Under the pieces are notes generated by a model. The model had not been told where the DNA came from, did not search any database, and saw only the letters and a program-made list of their open reading frames with translations. The position numbers and the translations under genes were made by a program. A stretch of DNA of 64,000 nt from Rhodospirillales bacterium (lineage in GTDB: Bacteria; Pseudomonadota; Alphaproteobacteria; Rhodospirillales; Shumkoniaceae), in the NCBI GenBank assembly GCA_018432935.1, contig JAHDSF010000020.1, forward strand, positions 88,402 through 152,401, given 5' to 3'. Of this stretch, positions 27,009 to 35,552 are shown piece by piece. Each line of letters opens with the position of its first letter. Position 1 is the first letter of the stretch.

Positions 27009-28862
27009 TCAGCTCGTCTTCCCCTCGACTACGACCCGCTCACGCGGGAGGCAAAGCCGCGCCGTGGTGCCGATACCTTTCGTGCTTTCGATCTGCAGAC
27101 TGCCGCCATGCATCTCCACCAGTTCCTTGGCGATCGGAAGCCCAAGCCCAGCGCCCTCCTGGCGCAGGTGCTTGGTGCGGTCGACCTGGGCGAAACGCTC
27201 CAGCGCGACGGGAATCTCCTCGGCGTTCATGCCGATCCCGGTGTCCTTCACGGCAATCTCGATACCGCCTGACGGCGTCGGCACCGTCTCCACCAAAACC
27301 GAGCCTCCGGGAAGCGTGAACTTGATCGCGTTGACCAGGATGTTGAGCAACGCCTGCTTGAGGCGGAGTGGATCGACGCAGACGTGCGGCAACCCGTCCA
27401 ATCCGTCACGGCGCACCACCAGTTTCAGATCCTTTTCCTTGGCGCGCTCCTGCACGAAGCGGACGGCACTTTCCAGGATCGCCGTCAAGGGAACGCGTTC
27501 CTCCTCAAGCGCCAGTCGCCCGGCCTCGATTCTCGCGAGGTCCAGGATATCGCTGATCAGGTTCAACAAGTGCTCCGCCGACTCGCGGATATCGCAGAGG
27601 TATTCCCGCTGTTTGGGAGAGGCCAGCGGACCGGCGACGTTCGCCAGCATGAGCTCGGCAAACCCCATGATCGCGTTGAGGGGTGTCCTCAGCTCGTGGC
27701 TCATCGTCGCAAGGAAGTCGCTTTTGGCACGCCCCGCGTCGACGGCGCGGTCGTGAGCCTCCGCCAGCTCCCGCTGACGGGTCTGAAGCTCGTCGGCCAT
27801 GGTGTTGAAGGCGAACGACAGCTCCCCCACCTCGTCGCCGCCTCCCGCAGTGGCAACCCGCACCGACAGGTCTCCTTGCGCGAACTTCGAAACCGCCGTG
27901 CGGAGCCGCGAGATGGGACGGCTGATGAGGTGGTGGGCCGCGACACTGGCAATCAGCCATGCGAACACCGCGGTGATGGTGATGCCGGCCAGCCCGAACA
28001 CAAGATCGCGGCGGGCGCCAGCATCGATCGCGCTTCTGCTCCGGCCGGCAATGACGCTCACGCTTCCACGCTGTGATCCACCGAGTGGGGTAAATGCGAG
28101 CAAGCCCTCGGACCCGCTCGGCAACTGTCCCTCAAGAATGCCGCTGGAACGCTGCTCAGATATCGGGATCTCAGCCGATATCGGGGCGTCGCGGCCGACG
28201 AACCCATGGTCCGGCCTTGCCGCCAAGACCTGCCCAGACTGGTCCAGCAGCATCACCTCGATGCCTGCGGGCAGACTGATCTGCAAAAGCTCCTGGCTCA
28301 GCCATTCCAGGTCGAGAGCGGCGTTGATGGCGCCGATCACCGTGCCGTCGGAGGCGCGAACCGGATAGGCGAGGTGGATGGACCGCCGGCCGCTCCCGCG
28401 CCCGACGGCGAAGTCTCCGACCGCGAAGTCTCGGGACGCCATCACCCGCTTGAACCAACTGCGGTCGGCGACGCTGATGCCCGGTGGCACCGCGAGCCCG
28501 GGACAAACGACGAGACCTTTGGCGTCGACCACGCCTAGGTACGCGTAGCGCGGATTGCCCTTCAGCACTTCCCCCATTACCCGCGCGCATCGCTGGTTGT
28601 CCTCGGGAAACTGTCGCACGGCGGGAAGCGAAACAAGAGCGGCGAGCAAGTGGTGCGCCTGCCCCAACAGCACACCGTTCTGGTTGGCCAACTCCCGTGC
28701 CGCTTCCAGCAACCCCTCGCCCGCCCGCGCGCGGTCTTCCTGAACGCGGTAGTAGACCACGCCCCCGAGAGCCAGGAACGCAGGGAGGACAGCGACCAGA
28801 ATGAGAGCCGGCACGCGAAAGGACAGCCTGCTTGTCAGTCTTCTGCCCACCACCTGACCCAT
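27009..28862 (-). CDS. Membrane histidine kinase, dCACHE-HAMP-HisKA-HATPase
   Basis: A 617-aa sensor kinase. Helix 1 (VPALILVAVLPAFLALGGVVYY) and a second helix near residue 300 (ITITAVFAWLIASVAA) bracket a double-CACHE-like periplasmic sensor (RSWFKRVMASRDFAVGDF, SIHLAYPVRASDGTVIGAIN). Then come HAMP, the phospho-His box SHELRTPLNAIMGF, N-box LLNILVNAIKFT, G1 DTGIGM and G2 GAGLGLPIAKELVEMHGG. All catalytic boxes are intact. No response regulator is adjacent, so it is an orphan kinase. It lies immediately outside the right repeat of the sugar island. Confidence 0.9.
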   Translation of the reverse strand: MGQVVGRRLTSRLSFRVPALILVAVLPAFLALGGVVYYRVQEDRARAGEGLLEAARELANQNGVLLGQAHHLLAALVSLPAVRQFPEDNQRCARVMGEVLKGNPRYAYLGVVDAKGLVVCPGLAVPPGISVADRSWFKRVMASRDFAVGDFAVGRGSGRRSIHLAYPVRASDGTVIGAINAALDLEWLSQELLQISLPAGIEVMLLDQSGQVLAARPDHGFVGRDAPISAEIPISEQRSSGILEGQLPSGSEGLLAFTPLGGSQRGSVSVIAGRSRSAIDAGARRDLVFGLAGITITAVFAWLIASVAAHHLISRPISRLRTAVSKFAQGDLSVRVATAGGGDEVGELSFAFNTMADELQTRQRELAEAHDRAVDAGRAKSDFLATMSHELRTPLNAIMGFAELMLANVAGPLASPKQREYLCDIRESAEHLLNLISDILDLARIEAGRLALEEERVPLTAILESAVRFVQERAKEKDLKLVVRRDGLDGLPHVCVDPLRLKQALLNILVNAIKFTLPGGSVLVETVPTPSGGIEIAVKDTGIGMNAEEIPVALERFAQVDRTKHLRQEGAGLGLPIAKELVEMHGGSLQIESTKGIGTTARLCLPRERVVVEGKTS

Positions 28863-29072
28863 GCCAGTGCACGACCCAGGTACACGTGGTCGTCAGCCCC
28901 GCAGTCCGCCAGTGCGACGGCCCCGGCAAGCCGCACGGGGGCGCGCTTCCGGATCAGTCGTGAACCACGGCCTGGCAAGACCTCCCTCGCCGGGGATCCA
29001 CATCAAGGATTTCGCGCCGCTTTTCGAAGTGGTTCCGGGCCGGCCCGCGGGTCCGCATCCCCCGTCCCGCAA

Positions 29073-29155
29073 TCACCAGATCCCGGGCAGCAGCCGGTAG
29101 CCGGTGGCCTTGGCGTAATCCTCGTAGCCATCCAAAAACCCCTCGTCTTCGCAAC
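29073..29155 (-). pseudogene. Possible C-terminal fragment of a methyltransferase-family membrane protein
   Basis: A 25-codon tail read leftward, EGFLDGYEDYAKATGYRLLP followed by GIW and a stop. It resembles the C-termini of isoprenylcysteine/phospholipid methyltransferase-family proteins (YxxYxxxxxYRLxPGIW style). Upstream of it the frame runs into the DOMON-like gene without sensible sequence, so only a fragment remains. The remainder of 28863-29176 shows nothing recognisable. Confidence 0.35.
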
Positions 29156-29176
29156 GCTGGCCGCTACTATGCCGGC

Positions 29177-29728
29177 ATGCGCGTGGAGCTGAAGCGACAT
29201 CCGGAGACGGCTTGCGCCGCAGTCGAGCGGCTGGAGGCGGAGATCTCGCGTCCCCTGCCTGGCCGGCTGGCGGTGCGCTGGCTGGCCAGCGGCCGCCTGG
29301 GCGGGCTGCGGCTGCCCGCGGCGGCGGCACCCGCCCGGGCCGACGGACTGTGGCGGCACACCTGTTTCGAGGCCTTCGTCCGCGCTCCGCGAGGCGCGGG
29401 CTACCACGAGCTCAACTTCGCCCCCTCGGCCCAATGGGCGGCCTACAGCTTCGACGGCTACCGCGACGGGATGCGCGCCGCCGAGTTGGTCTCCCCGCCG
29501 CGAATCGAGACGGAGGGGACGGACGGCGCCCTTGCCCTGCGGGTATCGCTGGACCTCGGCGGGCTGCCGGAGCTGGCATGCGCGGCGACGTGGCGGCTGG
29601 CCCTCTCGGCGGTGATCGAGGAGGACGGCGGCCGCCTCTCGTACTGGGCCCTCGCCCACCCGCCGGGAAAGCCGGACTTCCACCACCCGGCCGGCTTCGT
29701 ACTCGAACTCCGAGAGGCTTCGCCATGA
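29177..29728 (+). CDS. DOMON-like domain protein
   Basis: A 183-aa soluble beta-sandwich-type protein (LRLPAAAAPARADGLWRHTCFEAF, YHELNFAPSAQWAAYSFDGYRDGMR, LSYWALAHPPGKPDFHHPAGF). It fits the DOMON-like family often seen next to DUF1343 genes. Ligand unknown; the HHP and Trp/Tyr-rich loops suggest sugar or heme binding as in DOMON relatives (inference). Its stop overlaps the NamZ start (ATGA). Confidence 0.75.
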   Translation: MRVELKRHPETACAAVERLEAEISRPLPGRLAVRWLASGRLGGLRLPAAAAPARADGLWRHTCFEAFVRAPRGAGYHELNFAPSAQWAAYSFDGYRDGMRAAELVSPPRIETEGTDGALALRVSLDLGGLPELACAATWRLALSAVIEEDGGRLSYWALAHPPGKPDFHHPAGFVLELREASP

Positions 29729-30930
29729 CCCTGTTCGGCCTCGACCGCCTGCTCGCCGAGCCCGGGCTGCGGGCGCCGCTGAAAGGACGGCGGGTCGCGC
29801 TTCTGGGCAATCCTGCCTCGGTGACGCGGGATCTGGTCCATGGTCTCGATGCGCTGTCCGCCTGCCCCGAGATCCGGCTGACCGCCGCTTTCGGGCCGCA
29901 GCACGGGCTGCGCGGCGACAAGCAGGACAACATGATCGAGTCCCCGGACTATACCGACCCGGCGCTCGGCATTCCGGTGTTCAGCCTGTATGGCGAGGTC
30001 CGCCGACCGACCGCCGCCATGATGGACACCTTCGACGTGCTGCTGGTCGACCTCCAGGGCCTGGGCTGCCGCATTTACACCTTCATCACCACGCTACGCT
30101 ACGTGCTGGAGGAGGCGGCGCGCCACGGCAAGGCGGTGTGGGTGCTCGACGTCCCCAACCCGCTCGGCCGGCCGGTCGAGGGGCTGCGCCTGCGCCCGGA
30201 CTGGGAAAGCTTCGTCGGCGCCGGACCGATGCCGATGCGCCACGGGCTGACCCTGGGCGAGCTGGGAACGTGGTTCATGGCCCAGCATCGGCTCGACGTC
30301 GATTACCGCGTCGTCGAGATGCGGGGATGGGAGCCCGAGGCCGCGCCCGGCTTCGGCTGGCCGCTGGCCGAGCGGGTGTGGGTCAACCCCAGCCCCAACG
30401 CGCCGAACCTGTGGATGGCGCGCTGCTATCCGGGGACGGTGATGCTCGAGGGCACCACGCTCTCCGAAGGCCGCGGCACGACGCGGCCGCTCGAGCTGTT
30501 CGGCGCCCCCGACATCGACGCTCCAGCCGTCCTGCGCGAGATGCGGGCGCTGGCGCCGCAGTGGCTGCGCGGCTGCCTGCTGCGCCCTTGCTGGTTCGAG
30601 CCGACGTTCCACAAGCATGCGGGCAGGCTGTGCAGCGGCATCCAGGTCCACGCCGAAGGACCCGCCTACGACCATGCGGCGTTCAGGCCGTGGCGGCTGC
30701 AGACGCTGGCGTTCAAGGCGATCCGCCGCCTCTGCCCGGACTACGCGCTGTGGCGCGACTTCCCTTACGAGTATGAGACCGGCCGGCTGGCCATCGACCT
30801 CATCAACGGCGGCCCTGGGCTGCGCCAATGGGTCGACGATCCGGCCGCCGCCCCTGGCGACCTCGACGCGCTCGCCGACGCGGACGAGCGATCGTGGCTG
30901 GAGGAACGCCGGCCGTTCCTGCGCTACTGA
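29725..30930 (+). CDS. NamZ-type exo-beta-N-acetylmuramidase (DUF1343)
   Basis: A 401-aa DUF1343 protein: ALLGNPASVTRDLVHGLDAL, FGPQHGLRGDKQDNM, LVDLQGLGCRIYTFITTL, WVLDVPNPLGRP, WVNPSPNAPNLW and LEGTTLSEGRGTTRP, all family-defining. The characterised member NamZ removes non-reducing terminal MurNAc from peptidoglycan fragments. No signal peptide is visible, so it would act in the cytoplasm, for example in muropeptide recycling. It is coupled to the DOMON-like gene. Its 3' end overlaps the convergent hydrolase by 7 bp. Confidence 0.88.
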   Translation: MTLFGLDRLLAEPGLRAPLKGRRVALLGNPASVTRDLVHGLDALSACPEIRLTAAFGPQHGLRGDKQDNMIESPDYTDPALGIPVFSLYGEVRRPTAAMMDTFDVLLVDLQGLGCRIYTFITTLRYVLEEAARHGKAVWVLDVPNPLGRPVEGLRLRPDWESFVGAGPMPMRHGLTLGELGTWFMAQHRLDVDYRVVEMRGWEPEAAPGFGWPLAERVWVNPSPNAPNLWMARCYPGTVMLEGTTLSEGRGTTRPLELFGAPDIDAPAVLREMRALAPQWLRGCLLRPCWFEPTFHKHAGRLCSGIQVHAEGPAYDHAAFRPWRLQTLAFKAIRRLCPDYALWRDFPYEYETGRLAIDLINGGPGLRQWVDDPAAAPGDLDALADADERSWLEERRPFLRY

Positions 30931-32102
30931 CCGGCCGACGCCCCGAGCACCTCGGCCATCACCTGCATCTGCCACTCGAAATACGGGTTCCAGGTGAGGC
31001 GGGCGTGGATCTTGCCCTCCTCCTGGTAGTCCCAGTCCGCAAACCAGACCGGCGCCCCTTGCTGGCACGCCTCGAATGCCGTCGGGTCGGAGCCGTTCCA
31101 GCAGATTGGCAGGCTGCCGTTGGCGCCGTAGAGCGGATTATCGGGCGAGAACAGCGGCGCCATGTGGGAGAACTGGCTGATGCGGTGCTCGGGCAGCGCG
31201 TCCGGCCGAGCCAGAATGCGCGGATCGCCCCGGGCCGCCTCCGGCGGCGTGCCGTACCACACCAGCCTGCTGCCGGGATGGCCGAACCGGGTCCGGAAGG
31301 CGTCCACCAGATAGTCGGTGTCGAGCACCGAATCGTGCTCGGCCACGACCATCAGCACCGGCCGCTCGAAGGGCCGGTCTTCGAGGTTCCGGCGCGCTGC
31401 GACGCTGCTGTGATAGAGCTGGGCGAAGCCGTTGGTAGGCACATTCATGTAGCGCACCGCATTCTGCCGCGGGCCGTCCGACCCCATCACCCAGGGCCGC
31501 GCCCAGGCGAACAGCGGCGCCAGCCAGTCAAAGAGCTCGTTCGAGCGGAACGCGGGCGAGATCAGCACCAGCCCGGCGACGTCGGGGTGGTCGTAGGCGT
31601 AGTTGAGGGCCAGGTTGGCGCCTGTGGAGAACCCGGCGACGTAGATCCGGGGGACCTCCCGGCGCAGGATTGCGGCCTGCTCTTCGACCACCCGGCGCCA
31701 GTCGTCGAGCCGAACATCGAGCAGGTCCTCCGGCCGCGTTCCGTGGCCGGGCAGCAGGACGCTCCGTGCCAGGAAGCCCTGGGCAGCCAGCTTCGGCCCC
31801 AGGTCATGGAACGACCACGGCGAGTCGCCGAGACCGTGCACGAGCAGGATGCCGCGCTCGGGCGGACCTTCCGGCCGCCATTCCTGGGGAGAGTTCCATG
31901 CCGTCTCCGCGGCCCGGTCGACGCCCTGGTAGGCACGGCGGCTCTCGACCCAGGCGACGGCGTCGCGCCGGTAGGCGGCGAAGCTGTCCTGGCCCAACGG
32001 CATCCCCGGGCCGGGCGCGTCGGCGCAGCAAGCCGATGCGGCGGCGACGAGAAGAAGGCCGAGGCTCAGGCAGATCTTGGGATGGCGGCTCCCGCCCTGC
32101 AT
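30924..32102 (-). CDS. Exported alpha/beta hydrolase
   Basis: A 392-aa serine hydrolase with an N-terminal export signal (ICLSLGLLLVAAASACCA; a lipoprotein-like Cys is possible). Nucleophile Ser in AGFSTGANLAL, oxyanion strand GILLVHGLGDSPWSFHDLG, acid in VVAEHDSVLDTDY, His in SQFSHMAPLF. It lies 29 bp after the ABC permease genes on the same strand, so it probably belongs to that operon and may act on the imported substrate's precursor (inference). Confidence 0.8.
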   Translation of the reverse strand: MQGGSRHPKICLSLGLLLVAAASACCADAPGPGMPLGQDSFAAYRRDAVAWVESRRAYQGVDRAAETAWNSPQEWRPEGPPERGILLVHGLGDSPWSFHDLGPKLAAQGFLARSVLLPGHGTRPEDLLDVRLDDWRRVVEEQAAILRREVPRIYVAGFSTGANLALNYAYDHPDVAGLVLISPAFRSNELFDWLAPLFAWARPWVMGSDGPRQNAVRYMNVPTNGFAQLYHSSVAARRNLEDRPFERPVLMVVAEHDSVLDTDYLVDAFRTRFGHPGSRLVWYGTPPEAARGDPRILARPDALPEHRISQFSHMAPLFSPDNPLYGANGSLPICWNGSDPTAFEACQQGAPVWFADWDYQEEGKIHARLTWNPYFEWQMQVMAEVLGASAGQ

Positions 32103-32131
32103 TTTTCCTGTGCAGGCCGGCGCCGCCAACC

Positions 32132-33004
32132 TCACGAGGTCAACGCACCGGCCGTCATGCCCTGCACCATGTACTTCTGCAGGAAGATGAAGGCGAGGAC
32201 GAGCGGAAGGCTGGCGAGCGCCGAGAACGCCATCATCGTGTTCCAGTCGGTCACGAACTCGGCGAGCAGGCTGTAGATCGCCATCGTCAGCACCCGGTTG
32301 GCCCACGATTCGATCAGCACCACCGCGAACAGGAACTCGTTCCAGGCGAGCAGGAAGGTGTACAGCCCGGCACCGATGAACGCGGGCCACGACAGCGGCA
32401 CCAAGGTGCGGAAGATCGCGCCGATCCGGGTGCACCCGTCGACCATGGCCGCCTCCTCGATGTCCCTCGGGATATTGAGGAAGTAGCTCCTCAGCATGAG
32501 GATGCAGAACGGTAGCGTGAAGGTCAGGTAGACGATGACCAGGGCGACCAGGGTATCGTAGAGCCCGAGCGAGATGAAGATCCGGAAGTACGGTATGCAC
32601 AGCAGCACGAGCGGAAACATCTGCGTCGTGATGAGGAACATCAGGACCGTGCGATGGCCGATGAACTTGAACCGGGCCAGCGCGTACGCCGCCATCGCGC
32701 CGAGAAACAGCGACATCACGGTGACCGCCAGAGAGACCGAGACCGAGTTGACGAAGACGCGCAGATACCGCGGCGAGGTCAGGATCTTCTCGTAGGCCTC
32801 CAGCGTGAAGATCTGCGGGATCCAGTCCGGCGGCATCTTCATGACCTCGACGTTCGGTCTTACCGAAACGCTGAACATCCAGGCCAGCGGAAAGCACATG
32901 ACGATGATGGCAAGGATCAGGAGCGTGTAGGCGGAGGCATTGAACAACCGCCGGCGCCCGATCAAACCGAGTCCCGATCCTAGAGCCGGTGCAGCCGCAC
33001 TCAT
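32132..33004 (-). CDS. ABC sugar-type transporter permease (MalG-like)
   Basis: A 290-aa inner-membrane permease with six helices (AYTLLILAIIVMCFPLAWMF; VLMFLITTQMFPLVLLCIPYF) and the ATPase-docking EAA loop EEAAMVDGCTRIGAIFRTLV. It is the second permease of a carbohydrate-type importer, 14 bp from the first. The ATPase gene is not in the cluster. Confidence 0.92.
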   Translation of the reverse strand: MSAAAPALGSGLGLIGRRRLFNASAYTLLILAIIVMCFPLAWMFSVSVRPNVEVMKMPPDWIPQIFTLEAYEKILTSPRYLRVFVNSVSVSLAVTVMSLFLGAMAAYALARFKFIGHRTVLMFLITTQMFPLVLLCIPYFRIFISLGLYDTLVALVIVYLTFTLPFCILMLRSYFLNIPRDIEEAAMVDGCTRIGAIFRTLVPLSWPAFIGAGLYTFLLAWNEFLFAVVLIESWANRVLTMAIYSLLAEFVTDWNTMMAFSALASLPLVLAFIFLQKYMVQGMTAGALTS

Positions 33005-33018
33005 GACTTTCCCCTGAA

Positions 33019-33981
33019 CTACTGATCCTTGCTCATCGAGCGCTTCACGTAGATGGCGCTGACGATGAACAGGATGATGAACATGACCATGGCTTCGGCC
33101 GAGGCATACCCGAACCTCAGCTTCTGGAAGCCGTCGAAGTAGATCGCGGTCGCCAGCACCTCGGACGAATGCGACGGTCCGCCGCCGGTCATCACGAACA
33201 CGGGATCGAAGGCCCGGAAGGTCCAGATCGAGTCGAGGAGCACGACGGTGGTGATGACGCTGCGAAGCTGCGGCAGGGTGATGTAGCGGAACTCCTCCCA
33301 CATCGTGGCGCCGTCGATCTTGGCCGCCTCGTAGAGCTGTTGCGGCACCGCCTGCAGACCGGCAAGCAGCATCACCATGAAGAACGGGAAGGCGCGCCAC
33401 ACGTTCATCGCCGTCACCGACGCCAGCGAGGTCGACGAGTTGCCGAGCCAGGCGACGTTGAACGATGCGTCGACGATGCCCAGGGTGGCGAGAACGCTGT
33501 TGAACACGCCGAAGGGCGCCAGCATCAGGACCCAGATCATGCCGGCCACGGTCGGAGCCAGCAGCCACGGGACGATCAGGATGCCGCGCGCGACGGTCCG
33601 GAAAAGATGGTTGATCCTGGCATTGAGCAGCAGCGCCAGCGCCAACCCGATGACGAGGTGAAGGAAGACGCTGCCGGCCGTGAAGATCACCGTGTTCAAG
33701 AGGCTGTGCCAGAACAGGCCGTCTTCAAGCAGGGCCGTGTAGTTGCCGAGCCCGACCCAGACCTCGCGCGTCAGGTTGCTGTCGTACAGGCTGAGACGCA
33801 GCACCTCGATGAACGGGTAGATCATCAGCGCCCCGAGGATGAAAAGCGGAGCCCCGAGGAACGAATAGGCAAGGATCTCCTGCCGATAGCTACGCCCGGA
33901 CAGGGACGAGAGCCAGGATTCGCGAGGGTGGGTCGACCCGCCCCGAGGGGCGGGTCGACCGGTGGTTTCACCAACGGACAT
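33019..33981 (-). CDS. ABC sugar-type transporter permease (MalF-like)
   Basis: A 320-aa permease: six helices (LAYSFLGAPLFILGALMIYPF; VFLHLVIGLALALLL; FMVMLLAGLQ) and EAA loop YEAAKIDGATMWEEFRYITLP. Start at 33981, 10 bp after the binding-protein gene. The first 25 codons are hydrophilic and contain a long perfect hairpin (33931-33960). Confidence 0.92.
   Translation of the reverse strand: MSVGETTGRPAPRGGSTHPRESWLSSLSGRSYRQEILAYSFLGAPLFILGALMIYPFIEVLRLSLYDSNLTREVWVGLGNYTALLEDGLFWHSLLNTVIFTAGSVFLHLVIGLALALLLNARINHLFRTVARGILIVPWLLAPTVAGMIWVLMLAPFGVFNSVLATLGIVDASFNVAWLGNSSTSLASVTAMNVWRAFPFFMVMLLAGLQAVPQQLYEAAKIDGATMWEEFRYITLPQLRSVITTVVLLDSIWTFRAFDPVFVMTGGGPSHSSEVLATAIYFDGFQKLRFGYASAEAMVMFIILFIVSAIYVKRSMSKDQ
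33931..33960 (-). promoter_or_regulatory. 14-bp perfect hairpin at the start of the first permease gene
   Basis: GGTCGACCCGCCCC and its exact complement, separated by 2 bases, fall within codons 8-17 of the MalF-like gene and just after the binding-protein stop. This is the place where importer operons often carry stem-loops that stabilise the upstream mRNA and lower permease expression. Confidence 0.65.
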
Positions 33982-33991
33982 TTCGTTTCCG

Positions 33992-35266
33992 CTACTTGGC
34001 AGCGGCGAAGATCTTGTTCCACCCGGCAGCCGCGTCGTCGAGCGCCTGCTTGGCAGACTTCTTCCCCTGCACCGCATTCTGGACTTCCGTCGTGATGATC
34101 TTGTTCATCTCGACGGCATTCGGCATCACCAGGAACGGGGACTCGGAGTTCGGCAGGGCCATCTGTTCGGTGAAGGCCCGGAACAGCTTCCGCTCCTTGA
34201 ACCAGTCCTGGTTGGCGACGTCGAGGCGCGACGGGAAGCCGCCGGAGCCCTTCGCCCACATCTCGGAGCCCTTCGGGCTCGACACCCAGCGCACGAACTT
34301 CCAGGCAGCTTCCTTGTCCTGCGCCTGGGTAGTCACCGTGTTCAGGGAGCCGCGCACGATCGAGCCGGTGGTCGCGCCCTTGGGCAGCACCGCGACGTCA
34401 TACTCGAGGTTCGGATTCAGGCCCTTCTGGATGGCTACGCCCCACGGACCCTCGAACATCATCGCCACGTTGCCGGAGGCGAAGTTGGCGCGCTTCTCCT
34501 TCTCGCCGTTCGACAGCACGCCCGGAACCGAGATCTTCAGGTCGTTGATGCGCTTGACGTATTCCTCGATGGCCTTGACGCCTTCGGGGCTGTTGAAGAC
34601 GGCCTTGTTGGTGTTGCCATCGATCAGCTTGGCGCCGGCCTGCAGCAGCAGCGGATAGATGTCGTAGGTCGCGTTGGTCGGCGGCTCGACGGCGAGCGTG
34701 CCGGTCACCGCGAACTGCTTCTGCTCGGGCTTGGTCAGCTTCTGCGCCATCTGGTCGAACTCGGCCCAGGTCTTGGGCGCGCTCGACAGACCAGCCGCCT
34801 TGAACAGAGCGGTGTTGTAGTACAGCGCGATGACGCCCGACTCGAGCGGCAGGTAGTACTGCTTGCCCCGCCACTTGGTATGGAAGCTCTTGCCGATGTT
34901 GCCCATGTAGCTCGGCTCTTCCTTGGCGAGCCACGGATCGAGGGGCACCAGCATGCCGAGATCGGCGAACTCGGCCACCCAGTCCACCTGCACCAGCAGG
35001 ACGTCGGGCAGCTTCTTCGCCTGGTACTGGATGATTGCCTTGTCGTGGAAGCCCTGGAACGGCGAGTCGACGAGTTCGAGCGTGACGCCGGGGTTGTCCT
35101 TCTCGAACGCGGCCTTGAACTCGTTCATGAATTTCTCGCCGACCTCAGTGGTCTTCCACTGCGACCAACGAACGGTCGCGGCGTCAGCCACGGCCGGAAG
35201 GGCGATGGCCGCCGCAAGCGACAACGCGGCGAGGTTCAGGGCAGAAAATCTCGAGGCGATTCTCAT
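33992..35266 (-). CDS. ABC transporter extracellular solute-binding protein (sugar family)
   Basis: A 424-aa periplasmic binding protein with a classical signal peptide (LAALSLAAAIALPAVADA, then ATVRWSQWKTT). Family features: KLPDVLLVQVDWVAEFADLG, YYLPLESGVIALYYN, FASGNVAMMFEGPWGVA and a Trp-rich C-lobe. It begins the binding protein-permease-permease-hydrolase operon, with GGAGGAAA before the ATG. Ligand not identifiable; the fold class suggests a sugar or sugar phosphate. Confidence 0.93.
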   Translation of the reverse strand: MRIASRFSALNLAALSLAAAIALPAVADAATVRWSQWKTTEVGEKFMNEFKAAFEKDNPGVTLELVDSPFQGFHDKAIIQYQAKKLPDVLLVQVDWVAEFADLGMLVPLDPWLAKEEPSYMGNIGKSFHTKWRGKQYYLPLESGVIALYYNTALFKAAGLSSAPKTWAEFDQMAQKLTKPEQKQFAVTGTLAVEPPTNATYDIYPLLLQAGAKLIDGNTNKAVFNSPEGVKAIEEYVKRINDLKISVPGVLSNGEKEKRANFASGNVAMMFEGPWGVAIQKGLNPNLEYDVAVLPKGATTGSIVRGSLNTVTTQAQDKEAAWKFVRWVSSPKGSEMWAKGSGGFPSRLDVANQDWFKERKLFRAFTEQMALPNSESPFLVMPNAVEMNKIITTEVQNAVQGKKSAKQALDDAAAGWNKIFAAAK

Positions 35267-35552
35267 TGTAGATTTCCTCCTTCGACTTGTTCATCACATA
35301 CAGGGCGCCGGATCTGCCGTCCGTTCGCGATCCTGTCAGTCCATACGCGCAGAGCCTTGGTCAGAGCCTACGAAACCCGGAGGACAGATAATTGCCGCCC
35401 TGGGGACTTTCGGCAACAAATTTTCTGACAAAATCCAGGCCCGCGATCTTGCGCATACCCCGATTCAACCCGGGGCTGCGCCGTAAAACCTTGATAACCC
35501 GTGCATATTTCAGCATGCCCACAGAATCCGGTGATCCGAAGGGTATGTTCTT

